From: Gemmatimonadota bacterium
GTDB lineage: Bacteria; Gemmatimonadota; Gemmatimonadetes; Gemmatimonadales; Gemmatimonadaceae
Direction: 5' to 3'
Assembly: GCA_020161135.1 (NCBI GenBank)
Contig: JAIUOB010000006.1
Span: 99,968 to 138,708, forward strand
DNA: 38,741 nucleotides
The translations under genes were made by a program, and so were the position numbers. This document shows, piece by piece, positions 1 through 7,927 of the stretch (its first letter is position 1; each line of letters opens with the position of its first letter). The notes under the pieces are model-generated. The model saw nothing but the letters and a program-made list of their open reading frames with translations. It did no database searches and was not told the origin of the DNA.

Positions 1-129
1 TGCGTCGAGCGCGTGGTCGCGCAGCCATCGCACCGGTGTGGTGACGATGCGGTCGCCGAGGGCGGCGCGCGCCTCGCGGATGGCGGGGAGGGTGGGGTGG
101 TCGACGGTGGAGAGGCCGAGATCGGTCAT
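1..129 (-). CDS. PLP-dependent threonine/serine dehydratase-like protein, N-terminal fragment
   Basis: Only the first 43 codons are in the window; the gene runs off the left edge. The visible protein begins MTDLGLSTVDHPTLP and continues with AIREARAAL and a TPV motif. This is the usual N-terminal pattern of threonine ammonia-lyase and related fold-type II PLP enzymes, where a helix of the form AIxxAxxxL precedes xxTPV. The PLP lysine and catalytic core are outside the window, so substrate cannot be judged. The ATG overlaps the stop of the upstream SDR gene (ATGA), so the two genes are probably translated as a unit. The family call rests on a short stretch and is moderate. Confidence 0.55.
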   Translation of the reverse strand, partial: MTDLGLSTVDHPTLPAIREARAALGDRIVTTPVRWLRDHALDA

Positions 130-878
130 GCCAGCGTGAGCACCTGCCCGCTCACGTTGCGGGCTGCATGGGACAGGAGGAACGCCACCACATCGGCCAC
201 CGACTCACGCTCGACGTAGTCGGTCTTGTCGCCCATATCGGCCAGGTTGGCCGCGGTGCGAATGGCGGTGGGGGCCACCGCGTTGGCGCGCACGCCGTTC
301 GGGCGCTCCTCGAGGGCCACGGCGCGCATGAGGGTGAGCACGCCGCTCTTGGCGGCCGCGTAGGCGGCGATCCCCTTGGGCGACCCGCCCGGCGTGGCGG
401 CCACCGAGCCGAAGTAGACGAAGCTCCCCTGCGCCGCACGCACCGCCGGGAGGAAGGCCCGGGTGGTGGCAAAGGCCGTGTCGAGGTTGATGGCGAACTG
501 CTTGTGCCAGGCCGCCGGGTCGGCCTCGTCGAGCGGGCCCGTGGCCCCGAAGCCGCCGGCGATGCACACCACCCCGTGCACCTGCTGCGTGCCGTGCGCC
601 GCCAGCACCGCCACCGCAGCCCCCTGCGCGCTGTCCGCATCGGCCAGGTTGGCGGCATGAGCGGTGACCTGCTGCCCCGGCGCCAGCCCGTCGCCGGCCG
701 AGAGCCCCACGAGCACATCGTCGGCGCGGGCCTGTGCCATGGTCAGGTCGAGGTCGAGCAAGGCCAGCGACGCGCCCTGCGCGGCGAAGTGGCGGGCGAG
801 CGCCTCGCCCACCTGGCCCGGGCGACCGACGCCGGTGAGGACGAGGAGGTGCTGCGCGAAGGGGAGGGTGGTCGGCAT
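126..878 (-). CDS. SDR-family NAD(P)-dependent oxidoreductase
   Basis: A 250-residue classical short-chain dehydrogenase. The Rossmann glycine motif is TGVGRPGQVG (residues 15-24), a slightly unusual spacing. It is followed by the structural IAGG (106-109), Asn131, catalytic Ser158 (in FGSVAA) and the Tyr173/Lys177 pair of YAAAK. All catalytic tetrad positions are present, so it should be an active cytoplasmic oxidoreductase; the substrate cannot be read from sequence. I chose the ATG at 878 because an upstream extension of the frame has no family similarity and runs into the divergent RHH gene. It is translationally coupled to the dehydratase-like gene downstream. Confidence 0.85.
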   Translation of the reverse strand: MPTTLPFAQHLLVLTGVGRPGQVGEALARHFAAQGASLALLDLDLTMAQARADDVLVGLSAGDGLAPGQQVTAHAANLADADSAQGAAVAVLAAHGTQQVHGVVCIAGGFGATGPLDEADPAAWHKQFAINLDTAFATTRAFLPAVRAAQGSFVYFGSVAATPGGSPKGIAAYAAAKSGVLTLMRAVALEERPNGVRANAVAPTAIRTAANLADMGDKTDYVERESVADVVAFLLSHAARNVSGQVLTLA

Positions 879-896
879 GGGATGGGGATGACGTTG

Positions 897-1151
897 ATGC
901 AAATTACCGTCATGCGCTCCATCACGATCACCGGCGTTTCGGATGCGCTGCTGGCGCGGCTCGAGCAGCGCGCGGCGGCCAATGGGCGCGACCTCAACCG
1001 TGAGGTGCTGGATTGCCTCGAGCGGACGGTGATGCCGCACGTGACCGATGCGGCGGAGCGGCTGGCGCGGGTGGATGCGGTGCGCGTGGCGCTGGCGCTG
1101 CCGTACATGACGGAGGCGGAGCTGATGGCGGCCAAACGGGAGGGGCGATGA
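897..1151 (+). CDS. Ribbon-helix-helix (FitA/VapB-like) antitoxin-type protein
   Basis: An 84-residue protein. The N-terminal strand MQITVMRSITITGV, then helices DALLARLEQRAAANG and LNREVLDCLERTV, match the FitA/VapB-type ribbon-helix-helix DNA-binding fold. The tail ends MTEAELMAAKREGR, the kind of C-terminal segment that in this family contacts the partner toxin. A second in-frame ATG at 912 would give an 80-residue protein starting MRSITITG and is equally possible. In this family the next gene is usually a PIN-domain toxin; here the ATGA-overlapping partner is an ASCH-SWIB protein. It diverges from the SDR gene with only 18 bp between starts. Role as a DNA-binding autoregulator or antitoxin is inferred from family and layout. 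Confidence 0.75.
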   Translation: MQITVMRSITITGVSDALLARLEQRAAANGRDLNREVLDCLERTVMPHVTDAAERLARVDAVRVALALPYMTEAELMAAKREGR

Positions 1152-1942
1152 GAGTTCTGTCCATCAGACAGCCATGGGCCAGCCTGATCGTCCTTGGCGT
1201 CAAGCGGTTCGAGATTCGCAAGTGGAGCACTGAGTACCGTGGCCCGCTGCTCATTCACGCATCATCCTCCCTGCCAACCTCCACGCTATTCGGAGACTTG
1301 GAGCAGTGGGGGATGCTACCGCTACTCGCGCGTGTGCAGCTCGACAGTCTCGGTGCGCTGAAGGCGCTTCCGAGATCAGCCATCGTCGGCCTCGTGTCGC
1401 TTGATGACATCCTGACGTCAGTGCAGCTTCGCTCGAAGGCCACGCACGATGACGCGATCATCACTGGACCACCCGACGACGAGCAGTACTACTGGAAACT
1501 CGTTGACCCGGTGCTCGTAGACCCGGTCGACGGGATCCACGGCAAGCTCAATCTCTGGAGCCTCGATGCGCGTGATCGCAAGCGCGTGGATCGCGCCCTC
1601 GCGCACGCTCGCTCCGCGACGTTTCGCAGCACGCCTCGCGGGCGTATGCCCGCCGACTGGAGTGCCATTGAGGGATCTGATGAGGAGAAGGCCGACGGAG
1701 ACGCTGAGCCGGTATTGCGTCCACGACCGTTGCTCGCTGCCATCATCGGCAAGAAGCCGCGCGCGCAGTCCGAAGTCTTGAAGGCGCTCTGGGACTACGT
1801 GGTCGCCAACGGCTTGCGAGACCCGCGCAATGAGAGGCTGATCCGCGCCGACGCCCGGCTCGAGGCGCTCTGTGGTGCGCAGACGATTCGTCTCTTCGAC
1901 CTGCCGAAGCACATCATCAGGAACGTCGATATCGTGGGGTAG
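1148..1942 (+). CDS. ASCH domain - SWIB/MDM2 domain fusion protein
   Basis: A 264-residue protein. Residues 1-40 (MRVLSIRQPWASL, then FEIRKW and RGPLLIHAS) are the ASCH N-terminal signature, part of the PUA-like fold that binds RNA or modified nucleotides; the domain extends to about residue 140. After a charged linker (about 145-190) comes a SWIB/MDM2-like domain at 193-262, with IGKKPRAQSEVLKALWDYV, then LRDPRNERLIRAD and a final LFDLPKHI. SWIB domains are helical protein-interaction modules. The start ATG overlaps the RHH stop (ATGA). It converges on the helicase gene, 10 bp apart. The biochemical function is unknown; ASCH proteins include RNA-cleaving and base-modifying enzymes, so a toxin role is possible but unproven. 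Confidence 0.8.
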   Translation: MRVLSIRQPWASLIVLGVKRFEIRKWSTEYRGPLLIHASSSLPTSTLFGDLEQWGMLPLLARVQLDSLGALKALPRSAIVGLVSLDDILTSVQLRSKATHDDAIITGPPDDEQYYWKLVDPVLVDPVDGIHGKLNLWSLDARDRKRVDRALAHARSATFRSTPRGRMPADWSAIEGSDEEKADGDAEPVLRPRPLLAAIIGKKPRAQSEVLKALWDYVVANGLRDPRNERLIRADARLEALCGAQTIRLFDLPKHIIRNVDIVG

Positions 1943-1952
1943 GGGAATCCGA

Positions 1953-4070
1953 CTACGGTGAGCGTGACCTGGCTTGCGGTCTCAGGTCCCCCAGAAACTC
2001 CGACCCCGGCGCCACCGCCGTCACCAGCAGCGCATCCCGTGCTCGGGTGCAGGCCACGTACAGCAGGTAGCGCTCGGTCTTGTAGATGTCGTCCAGATCC
2101 GAGTCGTCTCCGGCGGTCTCGAGGCGATCCTGCAGGGGCAGCACATCCTCGTCGCAGGCTGCTACGACGACGACCCGGAACTCGAGCCCCTTGGCCAAGT
2201 GCATGGGCATGAGCACCACCTTGCCCGGCTCGGCTTCGGCGCCGGGAGCGGGGCTGGTGGCCGAAAGCCCTGCACGCGCGATGGCGCTGCGCGCACGGTC
2301 CACCTCGCGCCGTGACCGCACGAAGACGCCGATCGCGCCGGGTTGCACGCCGTCGGCGACATGCTTCGCGAGCCAGTCGGCGATGACCTGCGCCTCGTGT
2401 TCCACGCTGTCCGCGAGCACTACCTCGGGTGATGGTCCGTCGAACACCGACACCGTACCGCCACGCTGCTCGACGATGCCGTCCACATCACCGAGCGCCT
2501 CGTCGAGCAGGCGGTCGGCCATGCTGCGGATCTGGTGCGACGTGCGGTAGTTCACGCGCAGCACCTGTGACCGGCCGCGCACATCGACGCCGAGCGACTT
2601 CCAAGAGAAGGGGAGCTGGAAGATGCGCTGCCCCTGATCGCCGGCGAAGAAGAGCGCGTCGGGACGGCGGCCGCCGAGTGCCGCGAGGAAGCGGAGCTGT
2701 GGCACGCTCACATCCTGCGCTTCGTCCACGACCACGAAGTCGTAGGGGTAGGTGATGTCGCCGCCCAACGACGCCGTCACGTCCCGATACAGACGGGGTA
2801 CGGTGGTCATGGCGGCGCGGTCGAGCCGCTTCACGACCTCCTCGAACACGGCCCACACGACCTGTCGCTGCGCCTCGCTCAACCGGTGCTTGCGCCCCAG
2901 CCGCGGGACATCACGGTAGGCCTCCCACGACGAGACCTGCCACGCGTCCACAACCTCGTCCCACTCCCGCTGCAGGAACGCCGTGCTGAAGGCGCGCTGT
3001 CCCTGCTCGGCCGCCACGGTCGCAATGAGTGCGGACACCATGGTGGCGGTGGCCACCTGCGGCTGGCCGAACACCCGTTCGTGCAGTCCGATCACGACCT
3101 CGTCCAGCGCGTCCACGGTGATGCGTGCGGCGACGGCGTCGTCGCTGCCGACGAGGGCCGCGAGTCGCTGGCGTAGCAGGCGGGCGAGCGGAATCGAGAA
3201 CGTGGTGAGCAGCACCTGCGCCTCGGGGTTCGCGCGGGCGAGTGCCACGGCTCGGTGCAGGGCGACGACCGTCTTGCCGGTGCCGGCGGAACCGGCGACG
3301 CGGGCGGGGCCGTTGAAGCGCCGCTCCACCAACTCGCGCTGCTCGGGGTGCAGGAACACCGCCCAGCGCTCCCACGGCGCGTCGAGTGCCTGTTCGAGTT
3401 CTGCTGCATTGGTGAGCACACGGAACCGTCGGCGTGCATCCGGATGCGTGAACGGGTCATCGCTCGTGACGATGCGCGCCTTGGGTGTGCCGCCCGTGGC
3501 CAGCTCGATCAGGGCCTCCGCCGCCTCGGCCGGCAGACGGGCGACGATCGTGAAGATCGAATCCTCGGTGGCCGCCCGCACGTCGGTCAGCCATTCCTCC
3601 GGCACGCCGTACTCGAGCAGCTGCGCGTCGGCGACGTGGGCAAAGAGGTGGGTGTCGCGTGCCGGATATCGGGTTGCCGGCTCGGGCGCGCCCTCCACAA
3701 GGCGGTGCACCGGGATGTCGACAACCGTCTCACGCACCTCGACCAGCTGCGCCGCGCCCGTGGTGGGATGCACCTTGAGCGTGCGACGCTCCGCCCAGGC
3801 GTAGGCCTTGTCGTGGTGGTCGACATAGCAGACCAGCAGCGACGCATCGGTGCGATGGACAATGATGCGAATGTCGCCGCTGACCCGGGCCGACCAGAAG
3901 TTGCGGTCGCGTGCGTGGTCCAGGCGGTGCAGCGACAACCCCGGCAGCGCCTGCGCGGGGTGGGCCGCACTCACCTGCAGGTCGAACACCGTCGTCTTGA
4001 CCGCCTTCTGCTCCTCGCCGGTAAGGCGGGCGAGGGCGGCGGTGAAGGTGTCGGCGATGAGGAAGGTCAT
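1953..4070 (-). CDS. UvrD/Rep-type superfamily 1 helicase with RelE/ParE-like N-terminal domain
   Basis: A 705-residue protein. Residues 1-95 resemble the RelE/ParE toxin fold: helices with ALARLTGEEQKAV, then LSLHRLDHARDRNFWSARV, and strands IRIIVH and LLVCYVDHHDKAYAWAERR. After a linker region (about 100-240) comes the helicase: Walker A GSAGTGKT (260-267), the Ia-type LLTTFS, Walker B VVVDEAQDV, GDQGQRIFQ, the YRTS motif, MHLAKGLEF and C-terminal YVACTRA (motif VI). It should be an ATP-dependent 3'-5' DNA translocase. The ATG at 4070 overlaps the HNH nuclease stop (ATGA), so the two are probably made together. The toxin-like domain may be a regulatory or nucleic-acid contact module instead of an active RNase; no test is possible from sequence. 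Confidence 0.88.
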   Translation of the reverse strand: MTFLIADTFTAALARLTGEEQKAVKTTVFDLQVSAAHPAQALPGLSLHRLDHARDRNFWSARVSGDIRIIVHRTDASLLVCYVDHHDKAYAWAERRTLKVHPTTGAAQLVEVRETVVDIPVHRLVEGAPEPATRYPARDTHLFAHVADAQLLEYGVPEEWLTDVRAATEDSIFTIVARLPAEAAEALIELATGGTPKARIVTSDDPFTHPDARRRFRVLTNAAELEQALDAPWERWAVFLHPEQRELVERRFNGPARVAGSAGTGKTVVALHRAVALARANPEAQVLLTTFSIPLARLLRQRLAALVGSDDAVAARITVDALDEVVIGLHERVFGQPQVATATMVSALIATVAAEQGQRAFSTAFLQREWDEVVDAWQVSSWEAYRDVPRLGRKHRLSEAQRQVVWAVFEEVVKRLDRAAMTTVPRLYRDVTASLGGDITYPYDFVVVDEAQDVSVPQLRFLAALGGRRPDALFFAGDQGQRIFQLPFSWKSLGVDVRGRSQVLRVNYRTSHQIRSMADRLLDEALGDVDGIVEQRGGTVSVFDGPSPEVVLADSVEHEAQVIADWLAKHVADGVQPGAIGVFVRSRREVDRARSAIARAGLSATSPAPGAEAEPGKVVLMPMHLAKGLEFRVVVVAACDEDVLPLQDRLETAGDDSDLDDIYKTERYLLYVACTRARDALLVTAVAPGSEFLGDLRPQARSRSP

Positions 4071-4975
4071 GCGCGAAACGACCTTCGATGCGCTGTCAGG
4101 TACGCCACGTGTCGTGCGTCCATCTTTCGCAGACTGAGGCGCGACGTCACGCCAAGGCGCTCGCGCTGCTCGGCGCTGAGCCGGCTGCTCACGAGCATTG
4201 TCCCGTCATCGGCGAACGAGATCAGGCTGGCGTCAAACAGTCGATCGAGCGTCCCCACGAGCAGCAAGCCGTTGTACACGTCGAGGCGCTCCTCGTGAGA
4301 GGAGTCGCGCCACGGCTTGATGTGCGACGCGACGAGAACCTCAGGCACATCGACTCCGGTCACGGCGCAACGTCGGTCCCAGTAGCCCAACAGGGCCTGA
4401 CGAAACTGTCCCTGACCCAGCCGCGCCGAGACCACGGCGTCGTACTCGGTCTGCGGCAGCCCCTCCAGCTCGGATTCCGCCTCCTCGATATCGAGCAACG
4501 GATCTTCGGGCTCGTAAGGAGGCTCGTTCTCCGCGTCCACGTCGGCCTGCAGCTCGGGTGACAATGGCGTGTAGTTCGCAATCCCTACATTGGCCAGCGC
4601 CCGTGCGAGGGTCTCGCGCATCACAAACACCCAGGTGTCCTTGTCGTCCGGCAGTGGAGGCGTCCAGCGGGCCGGTCCGAAGTGCAGGAACATCACGAAG
4701 TCACCCCGCCGACCACTCTCCGGCTTCCATCGCTCTACAAGCGTCGGGTCGAGGGCGTGCGCCAGCGTCCCGGCAAAGTTGCCGTATGTGCGGTTGCAGG
4801 TGTTGACGCTGCTGCTGCCCACAGCCCGTGCGAGCTCATAGCGACTCATGGCGCGGTCGGGGGCCGCAGCGTGCGCCTGAAGCATGGCGCGGGCCTTGGA
4901 CGTGAGTGTGATGGAGCGCAGGGCGCGCTCCACCTCTCCCACCTCATACTCGTCAATCACGTATCGGTCATCCAC
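4067..4975 (-). CDS. HNH endonuclease (HNH_2 type) with uncharacterised N-terminal region
   Basis: A 302-residue protein. Residues 197-258 carry an HNH_2-like core: RRCAVTGV, then VASHIKPWRDSSHEERLDVYNGLLL, LDRLFD and LISFADDG. His218 of ASHIKPW, Asn235 of the YNGLLL stretch and the downstream LDRLFD are the expected conserved positions. Residues 1-130 hold a separate domain (helical start with ALRSITLTSKARAML, then a VGSSSVNTCNRTYGNFAGTL segment) that I do not recognise; by context it may be a DNA- or target-sensing module. An acidic linker covers 141-175. The start is GTG at 4975, supported by a strong AGGAGG site eight bases upstream. It overlaps the helicase gene by ATGA. Confidence 0.85.
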   Translation of the reverse strand: MDDRYVIDEYEVGEVERALRSITLTSKARAMLQAHAAAPDRAMSRYELARAVGSSSVNTCNRTYGNFAGTLAHALDPTLVERWKPESGRRGDFVMFLHFGPARWTPPLPDDKDTWVFVMRETLARALANVGIANYTPLSPELQADVDAENEPPYEPEDPLLDIEEAESELEGLPQTEYDAVVSARLGQGQFRQALLGYWDRRCAVTGVDVPEVLVASHIKPWRDSSHEERLDVYNGLLLVGTLDRLFDASLISFADDGTMLVSSRLSAEQRERLGVTSRLSLRKMDARHVAYLTAHRRSFRA

Positions 4976-4983
4976 TGCGGAAT

Positions 4984-4989
4984 CCTCCT
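4984..4989 (-). promoter_or_regulatory. Shine-Dalgarno site deciding the GTG start of the HNH gene
   Basis: Read on the minus strand this is AGGAGG, ending eight bases before the GTG at 4975-4973. There is no comparably placed ATG, so it fixes the start of the HNH nuclease. It lies in the 54-bp gap after the methyltransferase stop (5030), which shows that the last two genes of the island have their own strong translation start. Confidence 0.7.
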
Positions 4990-5029
4990 CGTTCGAAACG
5001 ATCGGGTGGAGTACTCGAGCCTTGTCTCA

Positions 5030-7825
5030 CTACACCCGCATCACCTTCATCACCTCGTCCCCGAGGTGATTGATGACCTTCACGGCGATGCGCCCGGACG
5101 AAGGCCGCAGGAACGGGCGCGACGTATCGCTGTTGAGTGACGCCCACGCGTCGGCGTTGATCTCGGCCTTCAGCGTGGTCTTGAGCGCCTTGTACGGATC
5201 GTTGGCGCCCAGGAAGTACGCCTGCCGCACGAAGAAGCTCTCCTCGTTGTAGTCGGTGTCGATGAACCAGCAGGCGATGCCGTCGGCGTCGTCGGATCGC
5301 ACCTCGCCGGTGCTGGGGTCGAACACGTCCACGCCGTTCACCTTCACGCGAATGCGACCGCTGCCGGCGTCCTGCACCTCGATGTCGGGCTCGCCGAACA
5401 CCACGAACAGGTTGGCCTTGTCGGTCTTCTTCAAGTCCTCGGCCATGTGCAGGTCGGCGTTCATGCGGGCCTTGAGCACGGGGACCTTGCCGAGCTTCGC
5501 GAACTCGGTGGTGTGAGCCTCGAAATTGAAGGCGCAGGCGATGAGCACGTCGAAGCCGCTCTCCGACGCCTCACGCGCCGCGGCGACGAGGTCGGGGCGG
5601 GTGACGGTGCCGAACTCGGGGCCAATGAAGATGGCGGCGCGCTTCTCGGTGCCGCCTTCGAGGTAGCGGCCGTCGGCGCACACGAGGTCACCGGGCCAGG
5701 CGGTGATGGCCGTGAAGGCAATGCGATCGGCCTTGGCGGCCTGCTGCACGCCGGCGGCACGGAGGTTGTCGAGCACCATGCTGGGGAAATCGCGGCCGCT
5801 GGCGTAGCCGGTCTTGCGCTCCATCACGGCATCCACCGTGGCCCCGTGCTCGTCGACACCGAGCATGCGGTGGGGTGAGAGCGACTCGACCGTGAACGGA
5901 CCGGCCACCCGTACCTTCTTCTTGTCTTCGTAGGGGCGGTCGTAGAGGTACTCGGTGTCGGCCTTGGCAGCGATGCTGGCGTCGATCTCACGCTGGCGCG
6001 CGATGCGCGCCTCCCACCACTGCTTGTGTGTGTCCTTCGCGGCGGCCGGCCATTTGTCGTCGGCGTCGCGCGGAATCTCCCATTCCTCCCACGTCTTCTT
6101 GAGCGCCGTGTTGAGTGCCGCGCGCAGTGGCTCGAGCTTCGCCTGGTACGCCTCCCAGATGACGTCGATCTCGGCGTTGTTGGCGATGGACTTGAGCGTC
6201 ACGTGCGGAACACGCTCGTAGACGAAGCCGAGGCGGATGTTCCCGCCGGTGGGCGCGCTGCTGGGCGCGGTGCGCGTGACCTCGGCTTCCTTGAGCTGCC
6301 CTTCGCGTGAGTCGGCGAGCAGGTACGACGGATAGCGCGCGCCCATGATGCGGGCACGGGCGAGCGCGAGCGCGACGCGCGAGGTGTCGATGGTGATCCA
6401 GCGACGGCCCCACTGCTCGGCCACGTACGCGGTTGTACCGGAACCGCACGTGGGGTCGAGAACTAGGTCACCGGGATCCGTTGACATCTGAATACAACGT
6501 TGGACGACTGCTGGCATCGTCTCCACTACGTAGAGCTGGTCACTTCCGAACCCCGACTTCTTCAGATCGCTCCAGTCATTGGTAAGCTTTACGAAATTCG
6601 GCTCACGATAGTACTTCCACGTGAGTGTACTGCCTACGCCAAATGCACGATCGCTTCGCACTACGGTCGGCATCAAGGCGGAGGTGACGCTCCAGTGACG
6701 ACCACTCGGCGGAAAGTAGTTCCGTCCCCTCCAGGCGACGGGCGTCTCTGAGTCTTCAGTGGCACCCTGTGAGTCAGTTGGACGAAGTCGAAGCACCCGT
6801 CCTTGAGGCCGGAGCACCGGATTCTGCTTCTGCTTGACGGACAGATCGATGATCTCGCCGTTGTCGGTCTCGACGCATACGTAGCGCTCATCCGCATTCG
6901 GAATCGGATCTACCTCGACCCGGAGCTGGCGGTACTTTCGCACCGAGGATGCGCGATCCTTGGCATACCACAAGAGGTAGTCACAAGTAGCTGCGAGCTG
7001 GCTTGAGGTAGCGCCGCTTGTCTTTGCGAACGGAATCTGAGAGACGATGTTCTCTTCTCCCATTATCTCGTCGAGAAGCTCACGCACCCGGTGCACATTC
7101 TCATCCCCGATCTGCACGAAGATCGACCCGCTCTCATGCAGCAGATCGCGCGCGATCTCCAGCCGATCGCGCAAGTACGTGAGATACGAATGGATGCCGT
7201 CGCGCCACGTATCGCGAAACGCCTTCACCTGCTCGGGTTCGCGCGTGATGTGCGCGGCATTCCCGTCCTTCACATCGCGTGACGTCGTGCTCCACTGAAA
7301 ATTGCTGTTGAACTTGATGCCGTACGGTGGGTCGAAGTAGATGCACTGCACCTTGCCCCGCAGCCCTTCACGCTCGGCCAGGCTGGCCATGACCTGCAGC
7401 GAATCGCCGAGGATCATGCGGTTGGTCCAGTTCTGGTCGTGCTGGTAGAACTCGGTCTTGTCAGCGTCCTTGGGAATGCCGTTGAAGTCGGCGAACAGGT
7501 CCGCCATGAGTTCGCCGCGCTCGTGCTGCTGCTCGCGCGTCTGGCGCAGCAGGTCGTCCACGAGCGCCTTGGGGTGCACCTTCTCCTGGATGTAGAGCGG
7601 CGGGGCATTCACCACGAGGCTTGCGGCGTCCTGCTCGTCCTTGCCGCGCCACACGAGCTGCGGGTCGAGGTCGCGGTTGCGCCGCGCATACGCCACCTGC
7701 ACCGGGCTGCTGGATGCCAGCATGGCCTGGTACTCGGCGGTGGGAATGTTGGGCCGGCGCGCCTCGGGGTAGGTGAGCGCTTCGACGGCCTTCTCGGCGG
7801 GTGGCTTGCGGGGAGGCTTGGGCAT
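5030..7825 (-). CDS. Beta-class site-specific DNA methyltransferase (type III Mod-like)
   Basis: A 931-residue adenine/cytosine-N4 methyltransferase. Motif IV DPPYGI (165-170) precedes the AdoMet-binding motif I DPTCGSGTT (457-465), the beta-class order of type III Mod proteins. The stretch between them (about 270-450) should be the target recognition domain, and its DNA is much lower in GC than the rest. A long C-terminal part (about 480-931) contains a charged region and a well-ordered domain (IACAFNFEAH, LFVVFGEPDIE, CWFIDTDYNEESFFVRQAYF) that probably contacts the restriction subunit. I chose ATG at 7825; an in-frame ATG at 7855 adds ten residues. It would protect self DNA for the restriction enzyme encoded two genes upstream. 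Confidence 0.9.
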   Translation of the reverse strand: MPKPPRKPPAEKAVEALTYPEARRPNIPTAEYQAMLASSSPVQVAYARRNRDLDPQLVWRGKDEQDAASLVVNAPPLYIQEKVHPKALVDDLLRQTREQQHERGELMADLFADFNGIPKDADKTEFYQHDQNWTNRMILGDSLQVMASLAEREGLRGKVQCIYFDPPYGIKFNSNFQWSTTSRDVKDGNAAHITREPEQVKAFRDTWRDGIHSYLTYLRDRLEIARDLLHESGSIFVQIGDENVHRVRELLDEIMGEENIVSQIPFAKTSGATSSQLAATCDYLLWYAKDRASSVRKYRQLRVEVDPIPNADERYVCVETDNGEIIDLSVKQKQNPVLRPQGRVLRLRPTDSQGATEDSETPVAWRGRNYFPPSGRHWSVTSALMPTVVRSDRAFGVGSTLTWKYYREPNFVKLTNDWSDLKKSGFGSDQLYVVETMPAVVQRCIQMSTDPGDLVLDPTCGSGTTAYVAEQWGRRWITIDTSRVALALARARIMGARYPSYLLADSREGQLKEAEVTRTAPSSAPTGGNIRLGFVYERVPHVTLKSIANNAEIDVIWEAYQAKLEPLRAALNTALKKTWEEWEIPRDADDKWPAAAKDTHKQWWEARIARQREIDASIAAKADTEYLYDRPYEDKKKVRVAGPFTVESLSPHRMLGVDEHGATVDAVMERKTGYASGRDFPSMVLDNLRAAGVQQAAKADRIAFTAITAWPGDLVCADGRYLEGGTEKRAAIFIGPEFGTVTRPDLVAAAREASESGFDVLIACAFNFEAHTTEFAKLGKVPVLKARMNADLHMAEDLKKTDKANLFVVFGEPDIEVQDAGSGRIRVKVNGVDVFDPSTGEVRSDDADGIACWFIDTDYNEESFFVRQAYFLGANDPYKALKTTLKAEINADAWASLNSDTSRPFLRPSSGRIAVKVINHLGDEVMKVMRV

Positions 7826-7849
7826 GTCGGGAGAATGGGCCGCAGGACA

Positions 7850-7869
7850 GCCCATTCGATGGAATGGGC
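7850..7869. promoter_or_regulatory. Inverted repeat upstream of the methyltransferase gene
   Basis: Two 7-bp arms, gcccatt (7850-7856) and aatgggc (7863-7869), flank six bases. The repeat lies 24-44 bp upstream of the chosen methyltransferase ATG, inside the 102-bp gap after the AlbA_2 gene. A partial extra copy of the right arm (gaatgggccg) lies at about 7833-7842. This spacing suits an operator that controls methyltransferase expression, or a hairpin in the polycistronic RNA. It has no U-run, so a simple terminator is unlikely. Function is inferred from position only. Confidence 0.4.
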
Positions 7870-7927
7870 CGTTTTCGGGTGCCTTCTGGACTCGTGTCTT
7901 CCCTGTAAAAAGTTGCAGGGAAATGAT

